64,000 nucleotides of DNA, from NCBI RefSeq assembly GCF_019929225.1, contig NZ_JAHZPA010000001.1, forward strand, positions 514,805 through 578,804, written 5' to 3'. The position numbers and the translations under genes are program-made. This DNA is from Streptococcus sanguinis. GTDB lineage: Bacteria > Bacillota > Bacilli > Lactobacillales > Streptococcaceae. The first letter of the stretch is position 1; the number at the start of each line of letters is the position of its first letter. Below are positions 28,384-38,278 of this stretch, one piece after another. The notes below the pieces were generated by a model. That model was not told the DNA's origin and searched no databases. It saw nothing but the letters and a program-made list of their open reading frames with translations.

Positions 28384-29922
28384 ATGTCTAAGATTTATCA
28401 TCTATCCTTTTCGATATTACAGAAAGTTATGCTGGTTACGGCTGTTCACTGGTTTCTGATTGCCATCTGGCATGTTGCAGAGCTGAATAGTATAGCTATA
28501 ATTGCCTTTGCTGGCTTGGCTTATCTGGCCTATCGCTATCGGAATTTGCTAGAAAAAGCTTATCATTGGCTGATGCAGCATAAACTTCTTATTATGCTAG
28601 CCGCCTTTATTTTTCAGCTGATTATGCTCTTTTCAGCAGAGCTTTTAATTAGGCGGGATGCAGCAGTAGTCTTTACAGGGGCTTTCAAAACTCTGAAAGA
28701 AAGTTCCATTTCCAGCTATTTGACCCGCAACCCTAACAATGTCTCACTCTTTCTTTACGAGCGTTTTTTCTTTAATGTATTTGGGGAATCTGGTCTATGG
28801 GTCATGCAGGCCTTGAATATTGTTTATACTAACGTAACGGCCTTGATTCTCTATAAGGGCTGCCAAAAGTATTTTTCACAAAAAACTGCAGATGCTGTCT
28901 TTAGTCTTTATGTGCTTTTACTGGGCTTTTCTCCTTATTTCTTTTCAATGTATACGGATATTCCGCCCCTGCCTTTCATTAGTTTGCAGATTTTCCTAGT
29001 TCTTGGATTGCTGAAGGGAGAGGAAACCAGTCGACAGCTGGTTTGGCGAAGTATCTTGCTTGGGCTAATGACTAGTCTAGCTTTCTTCTTTAGGCCAACA
29101 GTAATGATTTTACTGATAGCTGTCTTCGGAGTCCTCTTTTTCAAAAAGAACTGGAAGAAGTTCTTTCTGACACTAGTCGTTTTTGCTTGCAGTTTTGCGA
29201 TTAGCTATGCCCCGCTGCATTACTGGTCCAAGCATCAGACGGAAGTGCCGATTATGGAGGGAGAGGGATTGGCAAAAGGCCCCTTGCTCTTTATTAATCT
29301 AGGTCTGACCTTCAATGGCCACAATCAGGAAGATATGAAAGAAGGGCTCTTGCAGTATATTGAGCCTGACAAGCAAGCTGATTACAACAACGGTATGTTT
29401 TCTAAGGAATATGTTATCAAGGAAATCAAGCGGCGTTTAAGTGAATATAATCCTTTGACTTTAGCTCATCATTTCTTCCACAAGCAGTCTCTGACTGTAG
29501 CAGAAGGTGATTTGGGCTGGCTCTACCGCAGTGTTGAAAATGAAAAGACGCCTTATATATCGCCTTTTTACCAAGATACGAAAGATAATCCTTTAACTCA
29601 GTTTGTCCGTGACTTCTTCCTGAACACTGACAAGTCAGAATTTGTCTATTTCTCGCTGTCCAAGCAGGTGGTCTGGATTGTCATGGCGGCAGGACTTGTC
29701 TTTGCCCTTTGGAAATATCGCTCCAGTGATGAACTGAATTTTCTAACCTTGGCTGTTTTTGGCGGCCTGCTCTTTTTGCAGATTTTCGAGGGAGGAAAGA
29801 CGAGATACCTGATTCAGTTTTTGCCACAGATTTTGATTCTGTCTGCTGTGGGCTTATCTCAGTACCCACAAGCCCTAGGGAAGTTTCGTTTTTGGACTAG
29901 AAAGAAGGAGTCTTTAGAATGA
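28384..29922 (+). CDS. Polytopic membrane protein, GT-C glycosyltransferase-like
   Basis: A 512-residue protein with about 12 predicted transmembrane helices. The first loop carries RRDAAVVFTGAF, followed by SYLTRNPNNVSLFLYERFFF; acidic residues there are where GT-C enzymes hold their catalytic site. A large extracytoplasmic loop lies around 300-420. Members of this shape use polyprenyl-linked sugars to modify envelope glycans or proteins; the substrate here is unknown. The start has no ribosome site but a -10 box 6 nt away; Met16 at 28429 is the alternative. It overlaps the next gene by ATGA. Confidence 0.75.
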   Translation: MSKIYHLSFSILQKVMLVTAVHWFLIAIWHVAELNSIAIIAFAGLAYLAYRYRNLLEKAYHWLMQHKLLIMLAAFIFQLIMLFSAELLIRRDAAVVFTGAFKTLKESSISSYLTRNPNNVSLFLYERFFFNVFGESGLWVMQALNIVYTNVTALILYKGCQKYFSQKTADAVFSLYVLLLGFSPYFFSMYTDIPPLPFISLQIFLVLGLLKGEETSRQLVWRSILLGLMTSLAFFFRPTVMILLIAVFGVLFFKKNWKKFFLTLVVFACSFAISYAPLHYWSKHQTEVPIMEGEGLAKGPLLFINLGLTFNGHNQEDMKEGLLQYIEPDKQADYNNGMFSKEYVIKEIKRRLSEYNPLTLAHHFFHKQSLTVAEGDLGWLYRSVENEKTPYISPFYQDTKDNPLTQFVRDFFLNTDKSEFVYFSLSKQVVWIVMAAGLVFALWKYRSSDELNFLTLAVFGGLLFLQIFEGGKTRYLIQFLPQILILSAVGLSQYPQALGKFRFWTRKKESLE

Positions 29923-30671
29923 AAAGACCTGTTCCTATCTATGAACCGCTTTATAGCTTGAAACCTATTGCTGAGAATATCTGGATTGCCGACGGCGATT
30001 TGATTGAGATGGATGCAGTGGTTACAAAGTTGCCCTTTTCTACCCGCATGACTGTCATCAAGTTAGCAAATGGCCAGCTCTGGTGTCATTCACCAATTCA
30101 GCCAAATCAAGCTTTGTTTGACCAGTTGGACGCTTTGGGACCAGTCGCACACCTCGTTTCATCTAATAAGATTCACTATGCTTATATAGCGGACTGGAAG
30201 AAGCGTTATCCCGAGGCAATTGCTTGGTCTAGTCCAGGAGTTGAGGAGAGAGCAGCTAAGCAGAAAATTCCAGTCTCTTTTGATGAAAAGTTGATGGATG
30301 AGGCTCCTGAAGCTTGGGCAGACCAGATAGATCAGTTGATTTTCAAGGGAAGTGCTTATATTGAGGAAGTTGTCTTTTTTCATAAGGACAGTCAAACCTT
30401 GATTTTGACAGATTTGATTGAGAATTTTGAAACAGAGCGTTTTCCGAGTTCGCTTCGCAGCAAGGCTTATAAATTGGTTCGTGTTGCAGCTCCGGACGGC
30501 CAGACACCTATTGACTACCGTATGACTTTTATCGGTCATCAAAAAGAAGCCAAAGAATGTCTAGAGCAGATGCTGGCTTGGCAACCGGAGAAAATAATAC
30601 TAGCCCATGGTCGTTGTTTTCTGGAAAATGGCACAGCAGAACTGAGAAGAGCACTTAGGTGGATTAGATAA
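29919..30671 (+). CDS. DUF4336 family protein, metallo-beta-lactamase-like fold
   Basis: A 250-residue cytosolic protein. It opens LYSLKPIAENIWIADGD, as in DUF4336 proteins, which resemble the metallo-beta-lactamase fold; TLILTDLIENFE and ILAHGRCF mark the positions of metal-site strands, but the usual HxHxDH is missing. Its function is not established. It overlaps the GT-C-like gene by 4 nt and is probably co-expressed. Confidence 0.75.
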   Translation: MKRPVPIYEPLYSLKPIAENIWIADGDLIEMDAVVTKLPFSTRMTVIKLANGQLWCHSPIQPNQALFDQLDALGPVAHLVSSNKIHYAYIADWKKRYPEAIAWSSPGVEERAAKQKIPVSFDEKLMDEAPEAWADQIDQLIFKGSAYIEEVVFFHKDSQTLILTDLIENFETERFPSSLRSKAYKLVRVAAPDGQTPIDYRMTFIGHQKEAKECLEQMLAWQPEKIILAHGRCFLENGTAELRRALRWIR

Positions 30672-30706
30672 GAGAATTTTATCGTAGGAAATGAGAGGAG
30701 ATATAT

Positions 30707-31360
30707 ATGCAGCATTCAGCTTGGCACGCTTTGATTAAGGAGCAGCTGCCGGAAGGTTATTTTGCAAAAATCAATCATTTTTTAGATGAAGTGTATGCTT
30801 CAGGGACCATTTACCCACCTCGGGAAAAGGTTTTTAATGCGATTCAGACGACAGATTTAGCAGATGTTAAGGTGGTTATTTTGGGGCAGGATCCCTACCA
30901 CGGACCGAGACAGGCACAGGGCTTGAGTTTTTCGGTACCTGATGATATTCCAGCTCCGCCTTCTTTGCAGAATATTCTCAAAGAACTGGCAGATGATATC
31001 GGAGTGAAAGAGTCGCATGATTTGACTTCCTGGGCTCAGCAAGGTGTTCTCTTGCTCAATGCTGGCCTGACAGTGCCTGCTGGTCAGGCCAATGCGCATG
31101 CCGGCTTAATCTGGGAGCCTTTTACAGATGCTATTATCAAGGTAGTTAATGAGAAGACTGATCCAGTTGTCTTTATTCTCTGGGGTTCTTACGCCCGCAA
31201 GAAAAAAGCCTTGATAAGCAATCCTCAACATTTGATAATCGAGTCAGCTCACCCAAGTCCGCTGTCCGCTTATCGTGGTTTCTTTGGTAGCAAACCCTTT
31301 TCACGGACTAATGATTTCTTAGTAGTAAAGGGCTTGGAACCTATCGATTGGTTAGCATAG
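30707..31360 (+). CDS. ung: Uracil-DNA glycosylase
   Basis: A 217-residue family 1 UDG that removes uracil from DNA. The water-activating motif [14 protein letters not shown] and the DNA minor-groove loop [11 protein letters not shown] are intact. GAGGAG precedes the ATG. mutX follows by 8 nt and pyrC after it, so repair and pyrimidine genes share a transcript. Confidence 0.97.
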   Translation: MQHSAWHALIKEQLPEGYFAKINHFLDEVYASGTIYPPREKVFNAIQTTDLADVKVVILGQDPYHGPRQAQGLSFSVPDDIPAPPSLQNILKELADDIGVKESHDLTSWAQQGVLLLNAGLTVPAGQANAHAGLIWEPFTDAIIKVVNEKTDPVVFILWGSYARKKKALISNPQHLIIESAHPSPLSAYRGFFGSKPFSRTNDFLVVKGLEPIDWLA

Positions 31361-31368
31361 GAGGTAGT

Positions 31369-31833
31369 ATGGTTCAGTTAGCAACGATTTGTTATATCGA
31401 TAATGGCCGGGAGTTTCTTATGCTGCACCGCAACAAAAAGCCCAATGATGTCCATGCTGGGAAGTGGATTGGTGTCGGTGGCAAGCTAGAGCGAGGAGAA
31501 ACCCCGCAGGAATGCGCTGCACGTGAGATTCTAGAGGAAACAGGTCTAAAGGCCAAGCCTGTTCTTAAAGGCGTTATCACTTTTCCGGAGTTTACTCCCA
31601 ACTTGGACTGGTACACCTACGTCTTCAAGGTGACGGAGTTTGAGGGGGAACTGATTGACTGCAACGAAGGTACTTTGGAATGGGTGCCCTATGATCAGGT
31701 TTTGTCTAAACCAACTTGGGAAGGCGATCATACCTTTGTTGAATGGCTTTTAGAAGACAAGCCGTTCTTTTCTGCAAAGTTTGTTTATGACGGGGATAAG
31801 CTCTTGGATACGCAGGTGGACTTTTACGAATAA
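31369..31833 (+). CDS. mutX: Nudix hydrolase, MutX type (8-oxo-dGTP diphosphatase)
   Basis: A 154-residue Nudix enzyme with a perfect Nudix box, GGKLERGETPQECAAREILE followed by ETGL. In streptococci this position is held by MutX, which cleans oxidised dGTP from the pool. The ATG at 31369 follows AGGAGG. It lies between ung and pyrC. Confidence 0.92.
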   Translation: MVQLATICYIDNGREFLMLHRNKKPNDVHAGKWIGVGGKLERGETPQECAAREILEETGLKAKPVLKGVITFPEFTPNLDWYTYVFKVTEFEGELIDCNEGTLEWVPYDQVLSKPTWEGDHTFVEWLLEDKPFFSAKFVYDGDKLLDTQVDFYE

Positions 31834-31845
31834 GGAGATAAGACG

Positions 31846-33114
31846 ATGCTATTAATCAAAAACGGACGAGTTATGGATCCTAAGACTGGTTTTGACCAAA
31901 TTGCTGACCTCTTGGTTGAGGGGAAGAAGATTGTTAAAATCGGTCAAGATTTGCAGGCTGAAGATGCAAAAGTTATCGATGCCAGTGGTTTGGTTGTGGC
32001 TCCAGGTTTGGTGGATATACATGTGCATTTCCGGGAGCCGGGCCAGACTCATAAGGAAGATATTCATACAGGGGCCTTGGCAGCAGCAGCAGGTGGCTTT
32101 ACGACAGTTGTTATGATGGCCAATACCAATCCGACCATTTCTACAGTTGAAACGCTGAAGGAAGTGCTGGACTCGGCTAGTCGTGAAAATATCCATATCA
32201 AGTCGGTCGCGACGATTACAGAGAATTTTGATGGTCAGCATCTGACAGATTTTCAAGGTCTCTTGACAGCAGGAGCGGTTGGTTTTTCTGATGACGGTAT
32301 TCCGCTGACCAACGCTGGCATTGTCCGCCAAGCCCTCGTAGAAGCACGTAAAAATGACACCTTTATCAGCTTGCACGAGGAAGATCCCAATCTCAACGGC
32401 ATACTTGGTTTTAATGAACATATCGCAAAAGAGCATTTTCATATCTGTGGCGCGACAGGTGTGGCAGAATACAGCATGATTGCACGCGATGTTATGATCG
32501 CTTATGATGCAAAGGCCCATGTGCATATCCAGCATTTGTCCAAGGCTGAGAGTGTAAAGGTAGTGGAATTCGCTCAGAAGCTAGGGGCTCAAGTCACCGC
32601 TGAAGCAGCACCTCAGCATTTCTCTAAGACAGAAGCTCTGCTATTGACCAAGGGCAGCAATGCTAAGATGAATCCGCCTCTGCGCTTAGAATCGGACCGT
32701 CTGGCAGTTATTGAGGGGCTCAAATCAGGTGTCATTTCTGTCATTGCGACGGATCATGCTCCACATCATGCTGACGAGAAAAATGTTGAAGACATCACTA
32801 AAGCGCCTTCTGGTATGACTGGTCTTGAGACTTCGCTTTCTCTAGGATTGACCTACCTAGTGGAAGCTGGTCATCTGAGCTTGATGGAACTTTTGGAAAA
32901 AATGACAGTCAATCCAGCTCAGTTGTATGGTTTTGATGCTGGCTTCATCGCTCAGGATGGTCCTGCTGATTTGACAATATTTGACCCAGAAGCAGATAGA
33001 CTTGTGACTGACCATTTTGCCTCCAAAGCAGCAAATTCACCTTTCGTTGGTGAAAAGCTTAAAGGCCAAGTGAAGTTTACCATCTGTGATGGGGAAGTTG
33101 TCTTTGAGCGATAA
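31846..33114 (+). CDS. pyrC: Dihydroorotase
   Basis: A 422-residue amidohydrolase closing carbamoyl-aspartate to dihydroorotate, the step before Pyr[17 protein letters not shown] gives the zinc His pair and substrate Arg; later His residues lie in HVHIQHLS and the catalytic Asp in IATDHAPHH. The length is that of class I dihydroorotases. AAGGAGA precedes the ATG. Confidence 0.97.
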   Translation: MLLIKNGRVMDPKTGFDQIADLLVEGKKIVKIGQDLQAEDAKVIDASGLVVAPGLVDIHVHFREPGQTHKEDIHTGALAAAAGGFTTVVMMANTNPTISTVETLKEVLDSASRENIHIKSVATITENFDGQHLTDFQGLLTAGAVGFSDDGIPLTNAGIVRQALVEARKNDTFISLHEEDPNLNGILGFNEHIAKEHFHICGATGVAEYSMIARDVMIAYDAKAHVHIQHLSKAESVKVVEFAQKLGAQVTAEAAPQHFSKTEALLLTKGSNAKMNPPLRLESDRLAVIEGLKSGVISVIATDHAPHHADEKNVEDITKAPSGMTGLETSLSLGLTYLVEAGHLSLMELLEKMTVNPAQLYGFDAGFIAQDGPADLTIFDPEADRLVTDHFASKAANSPFVGEKLKGQVKFTICDGEVVFER

Positions 33115-33125
33115 TATAGTTCAGA

Positions 33126-33150
33126 CTCTGATGAATTTCAGAGCCTTTTT
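33126..33150 (+). terminator. Terminator of pyrC
   Basis: Stem CTCTGA/TCAGAG (33126-33131, 33138-33143), then CC and a T run. Confidence 0.8.
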
Positions 33151-33160
33151 TAACACAGAA

Positions 33161-33186
33161 AATTTTCTAGTAATTTTCTGAAAAAC
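33161..33186 (+). promoter_or_regulatory. Overlapping CodY-like boxes upstream of nt5e
   Basis: 33172-33186 matches AATTTTCWGAAAATT at 13 of 15 positions and 33161-33175 at 12 of 15. They share four bases. They lie upstream of the nt5e -10 (TATAAT 33240-33245). Binding is inferred. Confidence 0.5.
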
Positions 33187-33277
33187 CGAATGTTTGTTGA
33201 AATAGTATTGATTTAGTTCCTTTTTAAGCAAAAAAGATGTATAATATAACAAAATACTAAAGAGGAGTGTTCGTTAT

Positions 33278-35437
33278 ATGAAGAAGAAATTTTTCATCTT
33301 ACCTGTTCTATCGACAGTGCTTTTGGCACCTGCTTTTTTGGCCCATCAAGTCTCTGCAGAAGAGGCTCAGGCTAGTCCAGAGCCAGCAAAGGCTGAGTTG
33401 ACCAATCAGCCAGCTGCTGAGACAGCTTCTGCAGCGCAACCAACTGCTCCAGCAGCTTCAGCAGAAGAAAAGCCAGCAGCAGATAGTCAGAATGCAGCTG
33501 CTCCGGCTGCTCCAGCTGTGACAGAAGCCGCTGCAGCAACAGCCCAGTCTGAAAATCTGCCAGAGGCTACGATTCTCCATACCAACGATGTGCACGGCCG
33601 CATTGTAGAGGAAAAAGGCGTTATCGGCGATGCTAAGCTGGCTACTGTCATCAAAGAAGAGCGCGCTAAAAATCCTAAAGTGCTAGTTGTGGATGCGGGT
33701 GATGCCTTCCAGGGGCTGCCAATTTCCAATAGCTCAAAAGGGGAAGAACGTGCTAAAATCCTCAATGAAATTGGCTACGATGCTATGGCAGTTGGTAACC
33801 ATGAGTTTGACTTTGGTCTGGATGAGGCAAAGAAATACAAGGAAATTCTTAAATTCCCACTTCTCAGCTCTAATACCTATGCCAACAATGCTCGAGTTTT
33901 CCAAGCATCTACCATTGTGGACAAGGATCCAGCGGTTGAGGGGGATGAGTTTGTGGTGATCGGTGTGACAACACCTGAAACTGCTACAAAAACTCACCCT
34001 AAAAACATCCAAGGTGTGACTTTCACTGATCCAATTACAGAGGTTAACCGGGTCATTGACGAAATTGAAGCACGCGCAGCGGCAGAAGGAAAGAACTACA
34101 AAAACTACGTTGTTCTAGCTCACTTGGGTGTTGACACGACCACACCGACTGAGTGGCGCGGATCAACCTTGGCTGAAGCTCTTTCTAAAAATCCTAAGCT
34201 CAAAGGCAAGCGCGTAACCGTTATTGACGGCCACTCCCACACAGTAGAGTCTACGACTTATGGTGATAATGTTACTTACAACCAGACCGGTAGTTATCTT
34301 CACAATATCGGAAAAGTAACTTTTAAGGCCAATCAACTTCTAGGAAATCCTCAGCAGATCCCTGCTGAAACAGCTAAAAAAGTTGCTCCAGACCCAGTTG
34401 TAGCAGACATGGTCAGCAAGATTAAAGCCAGATACGACGCAGATAATGCTAAGGTTATCGTGGCAAACAGCCCTGTAGAGCTTAATGGCGACCGTGAAAA
34501 TGTCCGCGTTCGCGAAACCAATCTGGGCAATGTCGTAGCCGATGCTCTCTACGATTATGGTCAAACTGGCTTTGCCAATAAAACTGATTTGGCTGTTACT
34601 AACGGAGGCGGCCTGCGCGAAACTATTGCCAAAGACAAGCCAATCACCAAGGGAGATGTTATCGCCGTATTGCCTTTTGGAAACACCATTTCACAAATCA
34701 AGGTGACTGGTCAAAACATCGCAGATATGTTTGCCAAATCTCTGGGCTCTATTCTTCAGGAAAAAGATGGCAAGCCTGTGCTGGATGAGAACGGACAACC
34801 CTTGCTAGAACCGAGCGGTGGTTATCTGCAAATCTCTGGGGCTAAAGTCTACTACGACACCACTCTGCCGGCTAATCAGCGTGTCCTCCACATTGAGATT
34901 AAGAACAAAGAAACGGGTGTTTATGAGCCTCTTGATCCAAATAAGACCTACTATCTGACAACCAATGACTTCTTGGCTGCTGGTGGTGACGGCTATACCA
35001 TGCTGGGTGGCCCTCGCGAAGAAGGACCATCTATGGATGTGGCCTTTGCTGACTATCTGGCAAAAGCAGATTTGACAGCCTATGCGGTTATCAATCCAAA
35101 CTCACGCGCCATCTCTATTTCATCCGCTAAGGATACAGACGGCGATGGCTATACAGATATTGAAGAAATCAAGCAAGGAACAGATCCAGCTAATGCGGCT
35201 TCCTACCCAGCTGGTGCCAAAGCAGCTGATCCTGCAAAACAGGCGGCTCCACTGGTTAATACTCCAAAACAAACCAAGCAAGTACCTGTCCATGTTGCCA
35301 AGACCTTCACTAAGGACCCTGCAGCTAAAGAACTGCCACAGACAGGCAGCGAATCAGCAGTTGCCTTGAGCCTAGTTGGTATGGTTTTAGGATTCTTTGG
35401 ATTGGCAGGAATCAAGAAAAGTCACAAAGAAGACTAG
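33278..35437 (+). CDS. nt5e: Cell-wall-anchored 5'-nucleotidase
   Basis: A 719-residue surface enzyme. Residues 1-28 are a signal peptide. An Ala/Pro/Glu-rich stretch runs to about 92. The metallophosphatase domain holds ILHTNDVHGR, VVDAGDAFQG, GNHEFDFG and DGHSHT. The 5'-nucleotidase C domain follows, with TNGGGLRE and the substrate-binding FGNTI region. DTDGDGYTDIEEIKQGTDP is a calcium-binding type 3 repeat. LPQTG, a hydrophobic helix and a basic tail make it a sortase A substrate; srtA is at 52.1 kb. In S. sanguinis this enzyme makes adenosine from extracellular AMP and ATP and is tied to immune evasion. Confidence 0.96.
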   Translation: MKKKFFILPVLSTVLLAPAFLAHQVSAEEAQASPEPAKAELTNQPAAETASAAQPTAPAASAEEKPAADSQNAAAPAAPAVTEAAAATAQSENLPEATILHTNDVHGRIVEEKGVIGDAKLATVIKEERAKNPKVLVVDAGDAFQGLPISNSSKGEERAKILNEIGYDAMAVGNHEFDFGLDEAKKYKEILKFPLLSSNTYANNARVFQASTIVDKDPAVEGDEFVVIGVTTPETATKTHPKNIQGVTFTDPITEVNRVIDEIEARAAAEGKNYKNYVVLAHLGVDTTTPTEWRGSTLAEALSKNPKLKGKRVTVIDGHSHTVESTTYGDNVTYNQTGSYLHNIGKVTFKANQLLGNPQQIPAETAKKVAPDPVVADMVSKIKARYDADNAKVIVANSPVELNGDRENVRVRETNLGNVVADALYDYGQTGFANKTDLAVTNGGGLRETIAKDKPITKGDVIAVLPFGNTISQIKVTGQNIADMFAKSLGSILQEKDGKPVLDENGQPLLEPSGGYLQISGAKVYYDTTLPANQRVLHIEIKNKETGVYEPLDPNKTYYLTTNDFLAAGGDGYTMLGGPREEGPSMDVAFADYLAKADLTAYAVINPNSRAISISSAKDTDGDGYTDIEEIKQGTDPANAASYPAGAKAADPAKQAAPLVNTPKQTKQVPVHVAKTFTKDPAAKELPQTGSESAVALSLVGMVLGFFGLAGIKKSHKED

Positions 35438-35448
35438 TTAGAAGACAT

Positions 35449-35481
35449 AATAAAACGGAAGTTGTTCACTTCCGTTTTATT
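35449..35481. terminator. Bidirectional terminator between nt5e and plsY
   Basis: A 14-bp stem (35449-35462 with 35468-35481) overlaps the plsY stop codon and serves both convergent genes. Confidence 0.92.
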
Positions 35482-36127
35482 TCTTAGCCTCAGGATTTTG
35501 ATGGGTGATATTCAAGCCCCAAGGGATTAAGTTTTCTTTTTTCTGTTTGATACGTTGGATATTGTCCTTGTGTCGGAGGATAATAATCAAAGCCAGCGCA
35601 ATGATAATCAGAGTGAAAAAGAGATCATAGCTAGGCAGTATAAAGCCAACTAGAGGAAAGAGCAGCGCCGAAAGGATAGCGATGACTGCCGAGAGCACAC
35701 TTGCCAGAGAAATCATACTTCCCAGATACAGGATGCTGGCAAAGATGACAATCAGATAGACAAAGAAGGCTGGTGAGAAGCCCAGAACAACCCCTGCACT
35801 GGTTGCCACTGCCTTTCCACCCTTAAAGCCAGCAAAGATAGGAAAGGTATGGCCAATCACAGCCAAGAGGCCAAAGATAAGAGGCGAAACTCCCTCAATA
35901 TGCAAAAAGAAAGGCAGCAGGGTCGCTGCAGTTCCTTTGAGAAAGTCGATCGCAAAAGTAGCCGTCCCCGCGGTCTTTCCCAAAATGCGGAAAGTATTGG
36001 TCGTTCCGGTATTGCCACTGCCGTATTCCCGCAGGTTCTTTTTAAAGAAAATTTGCCCAATCCAAAGCCCGGTCGGAATAGAGCCCAGTAAGTATGCTAG
36101 AATTAATCCAATTATCGTGTTCATCAT
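35477..36127 (-). CDS. plsY: Glycerol-3-phosphate acyltransferase PlsY
   Basis: A 216-residue membrane enzyme that acylates glycerol-3-phosphate from acyl-phosphate, the first step of phospholipid synthesis. Signatures are [24 protein letters not shown] and [19 protein letters not shown]. It is divergent from parE. The start at 36127 (or the adjacent Met at 36124) has no ribosome site; TATAAT lies 6 nt upstream, so the mRNA is predicted leaderless. Confidence 0.96.
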   Translation of the reverse strand: MMNTIIGLILAYLLGSIPTGLWIGQIFFKKNLREYGSGNTGTTNTFRILGKTAGTATFAIDFLKGTAATLLPFFLHIEGVSPLIFGLLAVIGHTFPIFAGFKGGKAVATSAGVVLGFSPAFFVYLIVIFASILYLGSMISLASVLSAVIAILSALLFPLVGFILPSYDLFFTLIIIALALIIILRHKDNIQRIKQKKENLIPWGLNITHQNPEAKK

Positions 36128-36133
36128 GATTTT

Positions 36134-36161
36134 ATTATACCATTATTTCGCTTTCTTACAA
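36134..36161 (-). promoter_or_regulatory. plsY promoter giving a predicted leaderless mRNA
   Basis: On the minus strand TTGTAA (36156-36161), 16 nt and TATAAT (36134-36139, preceded by TGG) end 6 nt before the ATG. Confidence 0.65.
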
Positions 36162-36260
36162 TAGAAAAGGATAGAATTTATAGCAGGAAATGTCTACTCG
36201 GATATTGGATTGTTCTTCGTGTAAAATCCGCTCTCATCAGCAGTTTTTTCAAAAAAATCT

Positions 36261-36289
36261 TTGCAATATTTGCCAAAAACTTGTAAGAT
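36261..36289 (+). promoter_or_regulatory. parE promoter
   Basis: TTGCAA (36261-36266), 17 nt, TAAGAT (36284-36289). Confidence 0.65.
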
Positions 36290-36317
36290 AGAAAAGATGA
36301 ATCATTAGGAGGTTCTT

Positions 36318-38261
36318 GTGGCAAAAAAGGAAATTAATATTAACAATTATAATGACGATGCTATTCAGGTATTAGAAGGGTTGGACGCGGTCCGCAAACG
36401 TCCAGGAATGTATATCGGATCGACCGACGGAGCGGGACTCCACCATCTGGTCTGGGAGATTGTGGACAATGCTGTCGATGAGGCCCTGTCAGGCTTCGGT
36501 GACCGAATCGATGTGACGATAAACAAAGACGGAAGTCTGACTGTCGCAGACCACGGACGCGGGATGCCAGTCGGCAAGCACGCTATGGGTATTCCTACGG
36601 TTGAGGTCATCTTCACCGTTCTCCACGCTGGCGGTAAGTTCGGCCAAGGCGGCTATAAGACCTCGGGCGGTCTCCACGGTGTAGGGTCCTCTGTTGTCAA
36701 TGCCCTGTCTAGCTGGCTGGAAGTGGAAATCACGCGGGATGGTACTGTTTACAAGCAGCGCTTTGAAAATGGTGGGAAACCAGTCACTACGCTCAAGAAA
36801 ATCGGCACTGCACCTAAGTCTAAGTCTGGGACCAAAGTGACCTTCATGCCGGATGATACGATTTTTTCAACGACGGACTTCAAGTACAATACTATTGCTG
36901 AGCGGCTTAAGGAATCAGCTTTCTTACTCAAGAATGTCCGTCTGTCACTGACCGATGCGCGGACTGGCGAAGAAGTAGAGTTCCACTATGAGAATGGGGT
37001 TGAAGACTTTGTCAGCTATCTCAACGAAGACAAGGAAACCCTGACTCCTGTCCTCTATTTCGAGGGTGAGGAGAGCGGCTTCCAAGTTCAGGTGGCCCTC
37101 CAGTACAACGACGGCTACGCTGATAATATCCTGTCCTTTGTCAATAACGTCCGCACCAAGGACGGCGGGACTCACGAGACGGGACTCAAGACCGCTATTA
37201 CCAAGGCCATGAACGACTATGCCAGAAAGACCGGCCTGCTCAAGGAAAAGGACAAGAATCTGGAAGGATCGGACTACCGCGAAGGTTTGGCTGCTGTTCT
37301 GTCCATCCTGGTCCCTGAGGCGCACCTGCAGTTTGAAGGTCAGACCAAGGACAAGCTGGGCAGCCCTTTGGCTCGTCCGGCCGTAGACTCCATCGTCTCT
37401 GACAAGCTGACTTTCTTCCTCTTGGAAAATGGTGAGCTGGCATCTAACCTCATCCGCAAGGCTATCAAGGCCAGAGATGCTAGGGAAGCGGCCCGCAAGG
37501 CGCGTGACGAAAGCCGAAATGGCAAGAAGAATAAGAAAGACAAGGGCTTGCTGTCTGGTAAGCTGACTCCGGCTCAGTCCAAGAATCCAGCCAAGAACGA
37601 ACTCTATCTGGTCGAGGGAGACTCTGCCGGTGGCTCTGCCAAGCAAGGCCGTGACCGTAAGTTCCAAGCCATCCTGCCCCTGCGCGGTAAGGTTATCAAT
37701 ACCGCCAAAGCTAAGATGGCTGACATTCTCAAGAACGAAGAAATCAACACCATGATCTACACGATTGGAGCGGGTGTTGGGTCAGACTTTACCCTTGAGG
37801 ATGCCAACTATGACAAGATCATCATTATGACCGATGCGGACACCGACGGTGCCCATATCCAGACCTTGCTGCTGACCTTTTTCTATCGCTATATGCGCCC
37901 GCTAGTCGAGGCTGGCCGCGTCTATATCGCCCTGCCGCCTCTCTACAAGATGTCCAAGGGCAAGGGCAAGAGCGAAGTCGTCGAGTATGCCTGGACCGAT
38001 GGCGAGCTGGACGACCTGCGTCGCAAGTTTGGTAAGGGGGCTATGCTTCAGCGCTACAAGGGGCTGGGTGAAATGAACGCCGACCAGCTCTGGGAGACCA
38101 CCATGAATCCCGACACCCGCACCCTCATCCGTGTCACCATCGAAGACCTAGCCCGCGCCGAACGCCGCGTCAATGTCCTCATGGGCGACAAGGTCGAACC
38201 ACGCCGCAAGTGGATTGAGGATAACGTCAAGTTTACGCTGGAAGAAGCGACTGTGTTTTAA
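36318..38261 (+). CDS. parE: DNA topoisomerase IV subunit B
   Basis: A 647-residue ATPase subunit of topoisomerase IV, which decatenates daughter chromosomes with ParC. The GHKL ATPase has VLEGLDAVRKRPGMYIG, EIVDNAVDEA and GLHGVGSSVVNALS; the TOPRIM domain has VEGDSAGGSAKQGRD and MTDADTDGAHI. The start is GTG at 36318 with TTAGGAGG upstream. It is parted from parC by five accessory genes. Confidence 0.97.
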   Translation: MAKKEININNYNDDAIQVLEGLDAVRKRPGMYIGSTDGAGLHHLVWEIVDNAVDEALSGFGDRIDVTINKDGSLTVADHGRGMPVGKHAMGIPTVEVIFTVLHAGGKFGQGGYKTSGGLHGVGSSVVNALSSWLEVEITRDGTVYKQRFENGGKPVTTLKKIGTAPKSKSGTKVTFMPDDTIFSTTDFKYNTIAERLKESAFLLKNVRLSLTDARTGEEVEFHYENGVEDFVSYLNEDKETLTPVLYFEGEESGFQVQVALQYNDGYADNILSFVNNVRTKDGGTHETGLKTAITKAMNDYARKTGLLKEKDKNLEGSDYREGLAAVLSILVPEAHLQFEGQTKDKLGSPLARPAVDSIVSDKLTFFLLENGELASNLIRKAIKARDAREAARKARDESRNGKKNKKDKGLLSGKLTPAQSKNPAKNELYLVEGDSAGGSAKQGRDRKFQAILPLRGKVINTAKAKMADILKNEEINTMIYTIGAGVGSDFTLEDANYDKIIIMTDADTDGAHIQTLLLTFFYRYMRPLVEAGRVYIALPPLYKMSKGKGKSEVVEYAWTDGELDDLRRKFGKGAMLQRYKGLGEMNADQLWETTMNPDTRTLIRVTIEDLARAERRVNVLMGDKVEPRRKWIEDNVKFTLEEATVF

Positions 38262-38278
38262 GGAATAAAGGATAAGAA

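Noticed and set aside
36945..37667. A 240-codon minus-strand frame inside parE
   Set aside because: Antisense shadow of a conserved gene; no start signals.
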